From contig JABAKD010000007.1 of NCBI GenBank assembly GCA_012845835.1, positions 665,992 to 729,991 on the forward strand: DNA of 64,000 nucleotides, given 5' to 3'. Positions within the stretch are counted from its first letter, which is position 1, and each line of letters opens with the position of its first letter. The notes below the pieces were generated by a model that was not told where the DNA came from, did not search any database, and was given only the letters and a program-made list of their open reading frames with translations. The DNA comes from Undaria pinnatifida (Eukaryota; Sar; Phaeophyceae; Laminariales; Alariaceae). Of this stretch, positions 46,501 through 57,370 are shown piece after piece. Both the position numbers and the translations under genes were made by a program.

Positions 46501-47110
46501 CGCCAAAATGTCCACTCGCCTCTGCCCGTCGACTCTCTCCTCAAACAAGGTGTCAAGATCGTGTTAACCCAGGCTATGGAATCCATCGTTCGTCAGCTCC
46601 AACAGGAACTCGCCACCTCGCCTGTCTTGGTCTACCCGGACTGGGATGTCGTTGCCGACAACTCCCAGATCCTTTTCGCTAGTATTGCGACACCAGCCAA
46701 GACGGCTTTGGCGCAACGCTCGAGCAAGATCAACTTGAAGGTTCTGTCCGTCCCATCCTGTTCATCAGCCGCGCCACCCTCGACCGCGAGCGGAATTGGA
46801 CACCACTTGACCTCGAAGCCGGGAGAATTGTCTGGGCTATCAAGCACCTCCGCGGTCACCTTTGGTCCACGAAAATCAGCATATCGTCGGACCGCAAGTC
46901 ACTCGAGAGCGTTAACAAGGTGGGAGAGCACAACACCCGTGTGCAACGCTGGTTAGAGTTTCTCTCCGACTTCACTTACACCTTGGAATACCGCATAGGC
47001 TCGGCCAACGGCAATGCTGACTTCCTCTCCCGGCTCCCACAATCCGCCACCGAAATTGATCGTACAGGGCGCAATCGCCTCAGCAGTCCCAGGCCAGCTG
47101 GCGTCTGCCT
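46501..47110 (+). pseudogene. Gypsy RNase H region
   Basis: Reads VLVYPDWDVVADNSQILF (tether), and NTRVQRWLEFLSDFTYTLE followed by YRIGSANGNADFLSRLP, the conserved RNase H end with the N-x-x-A-D-x-L-S-R motif. The middle (first catalytic Asp) is frameshifted. Confidence 0.8.
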
Positions 47111-47128
47111 CGTTCAATCTTGCGAACT

Positions 47129-47445
47129 TTTTTTTTTCTCGAACGTTTATTTTCCAGCTTCTGAACAAGCCGTGGTCACAGGTGTCGTCCCTTCTCCCCC
47201 CCGATTCTTGCCTTCAATTGTTATCACGAATAGGGTTCAGCAATCCCACTGCTCGTCGATCTTTCATCGAGTGTTGCTAACTCACGCTCTCGCGCTTTCC
47301 GCAAATCAGTTTGTGCACAAGAAAAAGTCCCAGCGAATGTATACGAGTATGCACTCGGCGGGGCTCGAACTCACGAAACTGACCTATACCAGGCTCGAGG
47401 ATAACCTGATACGCCACCGGGGCGACGGGCTTAACAAAGGCCCAG
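47129..47445 (-). mobile_element. tRNA-derived SINE1, copy in Gypsy pol
   Basis: Head on the - strand: CCGGTGGCGTATCAGGTTAT (A box), then GAGTTCGAGCCCCGCC (B box), then body and CTGTGACCACGGCTTG, ending in nine A. It interrupts the Gypsy element between RNase H and integrase, so it arrived later. Confidence 0.85.
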
Positions 47446-47615
47446 CGAACCCTCCATGTCGGGCATTGGCTTAAGTGGGCTCGTTGCCCCACCGCCACAT
47501 CCCCTCCCCCCCTACTTTTACAGATCAAGACTTCGGCTATTTTTGCCGCCTCGGACCGCGCATAGACACCTCGGACCTGATTCAAACTCACGCCTCGTTC
47601 GTGGCCTCAACTTCT

Positions 47616-47820
47616 GTTCAAGACCCCGCCGTCGACTCGCTTCACAGTGCTTCCGCCGGCCAACGTTATGTTCAAGACCCCGCCGCCGACCCGCTCCGCA
47701 GCGCTTCCGCCGGCCCATATTATGTCCAAGACCCCGCCGTTGAACCGTTTCGCAAGTATCCTACAGGCCAACGCCCCGCTCAAGACCCCGCGACCAGCTC
47801 ACCTTGCAGCGCTTCCGTCG
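47616..47820 (+). repeat. 54-bp in-frame minisatellite
   Basis: Four units of 54 bp (starts near 47616, 47670, 47724, 47778) with the core TTCAAGACCCCGCCG and GCGCTTCCGCCGGCC. Eighteen codons per unit keep frame, giving a Pro-rich repeat between RNase H and integrase. Confidence 0.85.
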
Positions 47821-48589
47821 TCTAGATTTCTTCTCTCAAGATTCCGTCGCCGAACCGCCTCCCAGCTCCGATCAAGCCGCCGTGACCACTGGCGCCCCTC
47901 CTTATTCGTCATTCAGGCCACCCGTCGTCTCTCCATCGGACACCTCTGGTGTCTCAGCGTGGACCACTCCTCGTGCCTCGTCGGGCCTACCATAATATCT
48001 TCTCGGACCCATCATCGCTCCGCCGCCGCAACAGATACCACCCGGACTCCTGTCGACTACGGTTTTGGCCGGCGGCGATTGATAACCACGACTTCAAGAC
48101 CACCCGTTCTTCACCGCCGTTTTCTCGCCCCTCGTTGGTATGTCTGCCGCTTGCCGCCGCTCCCACTGCCACAGAGAGCGCCTCTACTCTGCAACAGATA
48201 GTCCGTCCATCTGCTATATTGCCAAGACCGACCGCTTTCGCCGTACAGGCTCCAACGCCAACGTCAATTTCTCTCTCGGAACCATCCACTGATCCTGTGG
48301 CCGACCGTCGCCTTCGTTCCTGTGTCTAGCGATTCACTCACCCCGATTGGGCCTGTGAACAACGCGCTGAACCCATCTGCTCCGCAACCGTTCGGTTTCT
48401 TTCCCTCGAGTCCCCTTGTTCCCCGCCAAACGCGCTTTTGGACTACATCCCCTCGTCCCGCCGCCCGCGTCTTTCCGAGGCCATTGCTCTCCCCGCAAAG
48501 GGCCAACTACATACAACGGACAACGACACCGTACTCCTCGTCCTCCTACCGCGCACGCTCTCTACCAGTCAAGCCGTTACTACTCCACA

Positions 48590-49920
48590 ACGGCTTTCCG
48601 GCAAAGAGTCTCCCCATGTTGATGCGTCCGTGGGTCCAATACGCATGTCACAGCGTCATCTCGTGCCATTTGAGGGTTTCCTGGACGCGCAGCATGCTCA
48701 TGCGCTTTTTCTGGTCGATCGGCATGGACATCTCCACCCGTTGGTGGCTCCGCCGTTGCCTTAAATGCCAAGCCCGCAAGACTTTATGTCAGATAGTCCG
48801 CTGGCCCATCTTTTCCCTACCCTTACCCAACGGCCCCGGCATCTTCGTCAGCGTCGACTATTTTGGGCCTGTGCCTCTCACATCGCGGGGTAACGGTACA
48901 TCTTCCATTTCACACATCGCTTCAGCCGTCGAGCCGACATGTACGCTGTGCCTGAGACCCATTCATCGCCTCCGGCACCATTGACATCCTTATCAATCAC
49001 TTCTGTAGGGGTGCCCCGTGACGCTGTTCGACCACGACCTACAGTTCCGCTCGAAGTATGCCCGCGCCATCTACGAACGCCGATGCGATCAACACCAGCG
49101 CCTACCACTCCAGCACCAACGGCAGCATCGAACGCGTCAATCACACGATGGCTTTGATGCTCGCCATTAGCGGGAACTAACAACCGACTGACTGGAACAT
49201 CCAGCTTTCGTTCGTGAAGAGCGCCTACAACAATTCTATGAGCGTCGATACAGATCTAGCCTCCAACGAAGTACATTTGAGACCCCTCCCCTGCTCGCCC
49301 CTCACCGTCGTCGACCTCCTCAACGTCGGTGGACACCAAGGCTTGGACCAGGACCATCTGTCATACATCGACCTAGCCACTGCCCGTCAGCAACGCGCCT
49401 ACCTCGCCGTCCGTGAGCAGCACAAGATCACCATCTGGCGTCTTGACCGTCGTAACCCTCCTATTTTGGCAGGCCTTCGACAATCCCCTCCGTTTTCTGT
49501 CGGCGGTTGGGTGTGGGTTTATAACTCCCATCGACTGTCCGCCAAGGTACCAAGAAGGGCACCGATGCCGTTGTCCTAAAGGCCAAACTGTCGCTTAACT
49601 GGGCCGGCCCATACAAGATCCTCTCCGCCTGCCCCGCACCAGCGTCTGACATCTCCGACGGTCGACCTCTTCACGACAAGCCCCTTTACATCGATCTCCC
49701 CTCCGGCATAACGAGACGAGACAGTAACCGCCGTGTCTCTATCGCTCGATGCAAACCTTGCCAAAAGCCCGACGACATCCACGACCTGCCCAAACACCTT
49801 CCGGCCAGCCTCACCAAGTACGTCTTCAACTCCTTCCACATCAAGTTCCCCGTCCACCACGTCACCGCAGACGACATCACCACGCCACCGGAACGCCTCA
49901 TGGTCGACTAAATCACGGGC
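48590..49920 (+). pseudogene. Gypsy integrase and C-terminal tail
   Basis: WWLRRCLKCQARKTLCQ (C-x2-C half of the HHCC finger), IFVSVDYFGPVPLTSRGNG (first catalytic Asp strand), LFDHDLQFRSKYARAIY (second Asp) and STNGSIERVNHTMALML (catalytic Glu) follow in order in shifting frames. The tail NWAGPYKILSACPAP ... IKFPVHHVTADD resembles the chromodomain-adjacent tail of Gypsy integrases and ends at a TAA near 49911. Confidence 0.82.
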
Positions 49921-50483
49921 CGCCAACTCATCCACGGTCGTGGTGGTGTTATTGCGGTTCTCTATAGCTCTCATTGGGAGGGACTGAGCTCTTCTTGGGA
50001 ACGCGGATTGGATCTTCAACACTTCAGGCTCCTCATCCTGAGGTAGTGGTCCGGTACGCCTTCGCAACATCGCCAGGTCAATAGTTTATGACGCCAGATG
50101 TACATCGGTGCTGCCCAGCGCGAGTTATCACGGTCCCGGGGTGAAGTCTTTCTTGCCCCCGGATACAGTCTCGTCTCGCGCGCGCTTTGGCTCCGCCGTT
50201 TTAGCTCTTCCACTCTTCCTGCAGGCGCCCACCTCTGGTACAAGACCCGCGACGGCCTCTAGTGGCTACGAAAAATTAGACACCAAGCCTCGCCCGAGTC
50301 CTCTTCGCCGAACTCCTACATCGTCCGGCTCCTCGACGACCCGGGCCTGATCAAGATCGCTCTCCTGCCTTCGTTTTGCAGCACTTCAATGGGTGTCAAC
50401 CACGGAGCCTGGTGTCTCCAGCGATACCGGTCTGGGTGACTGGCTCGCGGGGTACTGCGCAATTCTGGCGCGTCCCGTGGGAA

Positions 50484-50638
50484 ATTCTCTTTTTATGTCC
50501 TCCGGCGGATGGGGAAATATAAAGCTTAAGCTCACCACACTTCCACGTATTTTCATACGCGTCGTGTTTCGATTTAGCCCAGTTGCTTTCGCAACCCAAC
50601 GCTAGCTGGCGCACCCTTCGGATCCCACTGTAGGGATA
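50484..50638 (-). mobile_element. SINE2 copy 2, nested in the Gypsy element
   Basis: About 150 bp matching 171-340 in reverse. An 11-bp perfect direct repeat GCGTCCCGTGG (50470-50480 and 50639-50649) flanks it, allowing one to two bases of ambiguity with the element's own end. The tail on this copy is short and eroded. Confidence 0.82.
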
Positions 50639-51599
50639 GCGTCCCGTGGAGCCTCTCGTAGTCTTCCTTAGTGCTATATGTCCCTTGTATTCTGCTTTCC
50701 ATGCACAGACAATTTACCGATTGGCGGGTATTCTGCAGTGCACTGTTTTTGTAGCTCGAGTCGTACCCCTCTTCTAGTGTCCTGGGTCGGTATCCCTATA
50801 GCATATTTTGGTTTTCGTTTCAGGTGCACAACGAGGTAGTCGATCGGAGGTTTTCTATAGGCATGCTCCTTTTTCCCTTGTGTTCTGCTTCTCATGCACA
50901 GACAATTCAGCGGTTGGCTGGTGTTCTGCGGCGCACACTATTTATTGACTCGGTTACTTTCCATTGTCTAATATTTCAAGTATACTCATTTTCTGCGATT
51001 TCGTGCGGTAGCCCATTGTGTATTGGGTTTTCGCCTCTTTCGGCAGCGGCTTCATCTTATGGGGCACGATGGCAACATTTTCGCGGGCGATTTGCTGAGT
51101 ATACCTTTGTGAGCCTTCACAGCATATTTTTTCGTGTCTTTCGGGACATGCGGCCACCCATGTTTGCCCTTTCGGGCCCACGCCATCGTCGACGCACTGA
51201 TTTGTGTCTACTTCGTCACATAGGACTTAACGTTTATCGATGCCCGTTGAATTTTACTACCCACCCTTCTTCTCAGCTAGTTTCCGTTCCATTGATACCT
51301 CGCCCCTGACTGATTCTACAATAGCTCCCCCCAAACCGGCGATAATAATTGACGAACGTTTCAAGGTTTGTCGAAACAGGAAAGGTTTCCATGAAAAACC
51401 CATCGTCACACATTTTCATGTTTGCAAAGGTCTATCGAACGATGACGTCGGGGCGGCAAGGGGTACCGCATTTTCAGGAGATACGGCCGAGAGCTGGTTT
51501 CAAAACCAGCGATTTCGTTGAAGCAAAGGGTGTTAAAGAAAAGGGTACCGTAGAACGACTCCCCTGCTTTCGGCACTTGCGCAGACCCAGGCTACGGTA

Positions 51600-51810
51600 G
51601 CGGGGTCCCCTCTTAGGCCTTTTATATCAGTGGCTAGGGGTCACTCGCGCGAGTAACCCCTTTGTTCCTGTTCAATCTTACGTTTTCTTTATGTTTTACA
51701 TTGACAAAATCAATCCGCAATGCAAAGATGACCTAAGCTGCGGCAAACCAAGTTTCTAAACCATCTTCATCCGTAGGGTACAGAGCTACTCGTGTGAGTG
51801 GCTCAAACAC
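51600..51810. mobile_element. Palindrome-bearing short element P1 (copy 2)
   Basis: GGGGTCACTCGCGCGAGTAA palindrome at about 51635-51660, then TTACATTGACAAAATCAATC like the 22.1-kb copy, with a degenerate second palindrome (CTACTCGTGTGAGTGGCTC) at 51784-51805 and CTACCGTAGCC beyond. It lies inside the Gypsy element's untranslated 3' part. Confidence 0.55.
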
Positions 51811-52062
51811 ACCAGTGAAAATGGGGGTACCCCCCCTACCGTAGCCTTGGTCCGCACAACGGGCCTGCGTTTTGCCAAGAGGCATCGTAGCCTCATTTCC
51901 AAGGTGTGGTGTAAGTCTACACTAGTAGCATCTCTGCTTTTTCGTTGGTTCGAATAGCCGCACCTTTGATCCCACCTTTGGTATTTAAGATGTCCTGTCC
52001 ATCTTTGCTTTTTGTTGTGTTTTTTGTGTAATCTGCATCTACCACTCTTCAGGGTGGGCTAA

Positions 52063-52617
52063 TGTAATGGGGTCTCAACGTTATGGTAGATTTCCTCCCA
52101 TATTACAAAAAAGGCTAACACATTTCATGACGTTCGATTTCTAGACTTATTTCATATCTAGATGAAGGAAGTCAGAGCTTTACAAAAAAGGGTCTCCACA
52201 TTTGAAACATATTATCGGTTTTTCCAACCACCACTTTCGCACAGTTGGTGCTAGACAAAGTTATTCGGTTGAACTAGATTATTTAATGGTCACGCCACCC
52301 ATAAGTGGCGGGGTGTTGCAGACATGTTGGGACAACGTCAGAATTACCCTGACGGGTCTTGAAGTTTACCGGTGACGTACTTAGGCATCTCTCTCGTCTT
52401 ATAGGGATTTTATTACGGGCTACGACTAGTGGCATACTGTTGTCGAGAAGGTGTAACGGTTGAGGTTGATATCCGCAGGGGGGGATGGGTCCAGGATTGT
52501 GGAACTGTGACCCTCACCTACCTCCACCCGGTCACTTCTACCTGTGACACGGGTCTCCTGCGAAAATAATCAAGACCACGTCTCTATTTCCTGAACGAAC
52601 CTCGAGCACGTCAAGCG
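52063..52617 (+). repeat. 3' LTR of the Gypsy element
   Basis: Mate of 44525-45080. It is preceded by a weak purine stretch (CAGGGTGGG) where a polypurine tract would be expected. Confidence 0.8.
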
Positions 52618-52689
52618 TTGGATACATCCCTTGTACCTGCTCTTGCAGTCCCTCTCATATTATTAAGTGCATTTGTGATGAACTTTTAT

Positions 52690-53476
52690 TTCCCATACTT
52701 CTACTCTCCAGCTTCTGGACAAGCTGTGGTCACAGGTGTCGTCCTTCCTTCTTCCCGGTTCTTGCCTTCAATTGTTATCGCGCATTGGGTTCAGCAATCC
52801 CACTGCCCGTCGATTTTTCATCGAGTGTTCCTAACTCACGCCCTCGTGCTTTCCGCAAGCCAATTTGTGCACAAGAAAAAGTCCCAACGAAATTATACGA
52901 GTATGCACTCGGCGGGACTCCAAATCACGAAACGACCTATCTACATTATTATAAAATGAATATACACTCCAGCTGTGATTTTTTTTTTTTTCTATCCTCC
53001 GGCGGATGGGGAAAAATAAAGCTTTAGCTCACCACACTTCCACGTATTTTCATACGCGTCGTGTGTCGACGTAACTCAGTTGCTTTCGCAGCCCAACGCT
53101 AGCTGGCGCACCCTTCGGATCCCATTGTAGGTATAGCGTAAGCTGTCCCTATCAGTGGTCTTCGTTACAACCCCGGCAGCGCAAGCTGCCGTTGTATACG
53201 GGTGCGTGTGTGTGTCGACCCGGCCTGTCCCCTGATGGTCAGTTTCGGTGGAGATAGCCACCCGGAATGTCATCTTTCCGGGTAGTGTGGGACTTGCGCA
53301 AGCTCACCCACCAACAAAACCCCTGGCCATGGGAGATGGCCTTCCGCCGGACTTGGTCCAGTTACGGTCCACCCTACCCATTCGGGCGTTGGTCCTCGGA
53401 GATCGAAAATTTCGTCCAAACTCATATCAGGCTCGAGGATAACCTGGTACGCCACCGGGGCGACCGGCTTACTATG
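52690..53476 (-). mobile_element. SINE1 copy 3 split by M1, itself split by SINE2
   Basis: SINE1 sequence runs from 52690 to about 52942 (ending ACGACCTAT) and resumes at 53427 (ATCAGGCTCGAGGATAACCT) to 53476. Between them, M1 left-end sequence (AATATACACTCCAGCTGTGA, to 52978) resumes at about 53400 (GAGATCGAAAATTTCGTC). Inside M1 lies SINE2 (- strand, T run at 52979-52990, body to 53157 and a longer head to about 53399). Confidence 0.82.
52979..53399 (-). mobile_element. SINE2 copy 3, longest copy
   Basis: The - strand body is shared with 171-356 and 50484-50638. This copy extends some 240 bp further 5' (to about 53399), showing that the other two are 5'-truncated. A head hairpin GGCAGCTTGCGCTGCC sits at about 53176-53191. 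Confidence 0.7.
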
Positions 53477-53707
53477 CAAGGATCAGGTAGAATATACCCA
53501 TGGCCTAGGTATAAAAATGATTTGAATTGATGAAAAAGGACGATATGCAGTCCAAATTGGGTCAAGGAGACACCCCGTCGTTCAGAAATAAGTGTCAAAA
53601 AGTGCTTCATCCCCCTCACTCTCATCTCCGTTCGTTGCGGATGTGGATATAGGTATTATTAATACTATACAGATGTTGGTTGTATAGTCTAGCGTCTTAA
53701 TTAAGCT

Positions 53708-53830
53708 GACTACTATTGTGTTGCTGTTGCTGTTGTTCTCACATTAACTTGCACAATCAAGTCCATGGTCACAGGACAGGCTCCAGTCACTCTGGAGCTC
53801 AGCTGAGGAATACCCCAGCAAAGAAGTAAA
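53708..53830 (-). mobile_element. (CAA)n-tailed SINE-like family S3, fragment
   Basis: On the + strand: TGTTGTTCTCACATTAACTT, CCATGGTCACAGGACAGGCT, CCAGTCACTCTGGAGC, GAATACCCCAG. Read on the - strand it ends GTTAATGTGAGAACAACA. Only the 3' third is present. Confidence 0.7.
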
Positions 53831-54072
53831 CTACAAGTACCAAAGAAGAAAGAAGAGAAAAAAAATATCGTTGAAAACGAAGCAAAGAAAATAGTACGTA
53901 CGCAAAAAATTACGTCTACACCGACTCGCCAACGGGGGGCTGTAGCGATGTAACAAGCAAGCTATCATATTGAAATACACAGCACTCCTAAAAATACGAC
54001 AGTAAATATGCGTCCGGTCTGCCCTCAAAATTTGAATAAGACAGCCACGTCGTACAATACAATATATTATAA

Positions 54073-54215
54073 AAACAAAAATACACTGCAGCTGTGAAAT
54101 CGAAGATTGTGTCGAAACTCATCTTTGCAAGCTGTGTGTGATACGCCGATCGCGCGTATTACGGGTTGTGTGTCCTCATTAAGGATAGTATATGTCGGCG
54201 ACTCCCCTTGCAACT
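54073..54215 (+). mobile_element. M1 partial copy
   Basis: Left half of M1, broken by an S3 fragment that begins at 54218. Confidence 0.7.
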
Positions 54216-54217
54216 AT

Positions 54218-54350
54218 AACCAGTGTATGTGGGTGTTCCCACATCAACTCGCATAATCAAGCCCATGGTCACAGGACAGGCTCCAGTCACTCTGGAGCAG
54301 AGGAGTACCCCAGGGAAAAAACATAAACAAACCAAAACGGTGGTACGCGT
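54218..54350 (-). mobile_element. S3 fragment
   Basis: Matches 53740-53830: CACATCAACTCGCATAATCA, ATGGTCACAGGACAGGCTCC, AGGAGTACCCCAGGG. It lies between two M1 copies. Confidence 0.7.
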
Positions 54351-54360
54351 ATATTGAAAA

Positions 54361-55345
54361 AAATGAAAATACACCCCAGCTGTGAGATCGAAGATTTCGT
54401 CGAAACTCATCTTTGCAAGCTGTGTGTGATATTCCGATCGCGCGTATTACGAGTTGTGTGTCCTCATTAAGGATACAGGTCGGCGACTCCCCTTACAACT
54501 ACAGCAGTGTAGCTATCAGGGTCAACAGGGTGATGTTAGTCAGTCTGTGCGCGGACACTATAAAACCCGTTTCTGAGGGGGACAAAATCTGACAGCTGTG
54601 GAAGGAAATGCATCAGTTTATCAAGTGAATACTGTCGAATAACCGGTGAGGAGAGGGCGGAGTTTTGAAGGACGTGGGGGCCTGATTTTGATCTAAAGCG
54701 AGCGGGGTTGGAGGGGGGGGGGGGAAAGGGCGGGGGGGGGGCGGACGGGCGGGCAATTTGTGCGTGTAAGCTATAAATCCTTTAAAGGGGATAAATCTGA
54801 CGGTTTTGGGAAAAAAAAAAAAAAAAAAATGCACCAGTTTATCATAGGGGGGGGGGTGGGGCGGGGGTGGGCGTGTGGGGCAGCTCAATCTGTGCGTGGA
54901 AACTATACATTATTTCGAGGGGATAAAAGTCACGGTTTTGGAAACAATGCATCAGTTTATAATGTATATCCTGGGGTAAGTCGTACAATCAGTGAGTAGA
55001 GAGAGGGCGGAGTGTTCGAGGGGGTGGGGTTGGGATGGGGTGGGGGGGGTTGGGGAGGTGGGGGGTGGGGGCCGGCGGGGGGGGAGGGGGGGGGGAAGGA
55101 AGGGTTTTAAGTGAGGGGTTTGTTATACGGACGTGTGGTGCTAGGTCTAGGCGATGGTGCGGGTAGTGGGGAAGAAGGGGGCGTTCGGGGCGGGGGGGGG
55201 GGGGGAGCAGCGGCATGGATGGCTCTAGAAAGATAATGAGGTGATATCCAGTGCGTGAAGTGTTTATTAATGTGGCGGATTTCGATGTTAGGTGGAGCGT
55301 TTGAGCAAGGGAGAGCGAGAAGGGGGGGGGGGGTGCGGGGGGGAT
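54361..55345 (+). repeat. Left arm of large inverted repeat (M1 plus poly-G block)
   Basis: M1 (54361-54605) followed by poly-G-punctuated units. The same order and sequence is found on the - strand from 57335 back to about 56105. Shared phrases include GAGGGGGACAAAATCTGACA, ATAAATCTGACGGTTTTGG, GTAAGTCGTACAATCAGTGA and GAGGGGGTGGGGTTGGGATG. Confidence 0.85.
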
Positions 55346-56104
55346 TTTTTAGGAGGTTGAGTTCACAAACCATATTCAAATACACAGATACACACGTGTA
55401 TATCACAGCTGACGCAATTCATGCCTCCGCCAGAAACATATAAAAAGTGAAATCTTGAGTCAGCCTACGATGGGCCTAGGGCCTTAGACTACCCAATAAG
55501 CTTGTTTTTAAAATAAGCTTTTCTTTTTTAGCGGACATAGGCATTAAAACTGAAAATAAGCTCGCGATTTATGACAGTTTTGCACGGATAAGCTCGACTT
55601 ATATTCGCTCTTTGTTCCATCTCTAGCTTGATTTTTGTTCGATAAAAGCGTGTTTGCTCGTCTAACACTCGTTCGGCATCCTTTCTTGTCGTCGATAAGT
55701 TCGTGAAACGTGGGTTCTTTGGCTATTTGCTTTTTTTCTACAAGCCACTTGGCAGGTAGGTGCAGGTGTGTCAGTGCTGAAAAAGCAAAATATACACGTT
55801 TCGTATATATATCACAGACTGACTAAAATCACCCTGTTGACCCTGATAGCTACACTGTAGTTGCAAGGGGAGTCGCCGACCTATATCCTTAATGAGGACA
55901 CAACTCGTAATGCGCGCGATCGGAGTGTCACACACAGCTTGCAAAGATGAGTTTCGACGAAATCTTCGATCTCACAGCTAGCTGGAGTGTATTTTCATTT
56001 TTTATACTCCGGAGTTGTCCGGAGTAATATATATACTCAAACGCCCCACTAAATATCGAAATCCGCCACATTAATAAACACTTCACGCACAGGATATCAC
56101 CTCA
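55346..56104. other. Centre of the inverted repeat
   Basis: Holds an S3-like scrap (CACAGCTGACGCAATTCATG at about 55404), about 390 bp of unmatched sequence (55440-55830) and a reverse M1 copy (55830-56000). No gene seen. Confidence 0.6.
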
Positions 56105-57335
56105 TTATCTTTCGAGAGCCATCCATGCCGAGGTGTGCCCCCCCCCCCCCCAGCGTCGAACGCCCCCTCCTTCCCCATCACCCGCACCATCGCCTAGACC
56201 TAGCACCACACGTATAACAAACCCCTCACCTAAAGCCCTTCCTCCCCCCCCCCCCCCCCCCTCCAACGCCCCCTCTTTTCCGACCACCTGCACGATCGCC
56301 TAGACCTAGCACCACGCGTATAACAAGCTGCTACATATCTTTGATCTCACAGCCGAAGTGTATTTGAATATTATTTGTGACCTGAACCTCCTAAAAAATC
56401 CCCCCCCCCCCCCCCCCCCTCCCCTCTTGCTCTCCCTTACTCAAACGCTCCACCAAATATCGAAATCCGCCACATTAATAAACACTTCACGCACAGGATA
56501 TCACCTCATTATCTTTCGAGAGCCATCCATGCCGCTGTGCCCCCCCCCCCCCCCCGCCTCGAACGCCCCCTCCTTCCCCATCACCCGCACCATCGCCTAG
56601 ACCTAGCACCACACGTATAACAAACCCCTCACCTAAAGCCCTTCCTCCCCCCCCCGCCCGCCCCCCGCCCCCACACCCCCCACCTCCCCCCCAACCCATC
56701 CCAACCCCACCCCCTCGAACACTCCACCCTCTCTTTACTCACTGATTGTACGACTTACCCCAGGATATACATGATAAACTGATGTATTATTTCCAAAACC
56801 GTCACATTTATCCCCTCGAAATAATGTATAGTTTCCAGGCACATACATATTGAGCTGCCCCACACGCCCCCCCCCCCCCCCCCCGCCCCAACCCCCCCCG
56901 CCCCCAATAATATACTGATGCCAAAACCGTCAGATTTATCCCCTCGAAAGGATTTATAGCTTACATGCACAAATTGCCCCCTCCCCCCCCTCCTCCAAAC
57001 CCGCTCGCTTTTGATCAAAACCAGGCCCCCACGTCCTTCAAAACTCCGTCCCACCCCCTCACCGGTTATTCGACTTACTTACAAGATTCACTTGATCAAA
57101 GGTTACATTTCCCTTCACAGCTGTCAGATTTTGTCCCCCTCAGAAACGGGTTTTATAGTTTCCGCGCACAGACTGACTAAAATCATCCTGTTGACCCTGA
57201 TAGCTACACTGTAGTTGTAAGGGGAGTCGCCCAACTCGTAATACGCGCGATCGGAGTATCACACACAGCTTGCAAAGATGAGTTTCGACGAAATCTTCGA
57301 TCTCACAGCTGGAGTGTATTTTCATTTTTTAAAAT
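56105..57335 (-). repeat. Right arm of large inverted repeat
   Basis: Reverse complement of the left arm with the C runs as mirror of the G runs, ending in an M1 copy at 57115-57335. It contains one extra duplicated unit compared with the left arm (two blocks starting CATTAATAAACACTTCACGC at about 56070 and 56473). Confidence 0.85.
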
Positions 57336-57370
57336 ATACCTGGTAGTCTAGACTATACTCCTATAGACTA

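Larger units (their letters stand above)
44525..52617 (+). mobile_element. Ty3/Gypsy LTR retrotransposon, decayed and carrying nested insertions
   Basis: Direct repeats of about 555 bp (44525-45080 and 52063-52617) start TGT(G/A)ATGG(A/G)GT(G/C)TCAAC and flank a + strand pol. RT (45700-46500) has a YLDD box, followed by an RNase H end, an integrase with a C-x2-C zinc end and core, and a C-terminal tail that ends at about 49911. The order RT-RH-IN identifies Gypsy. gag and protease are largely missing between the 5' LTR and RT (only 580 bp). pol has several frameshifts and stops. Nested: SINE1 at 47129-47445 and SINE2 at 50484-50638. About 2 kb between pol and the 3' LTR has no gene. Confidence 0.85.
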
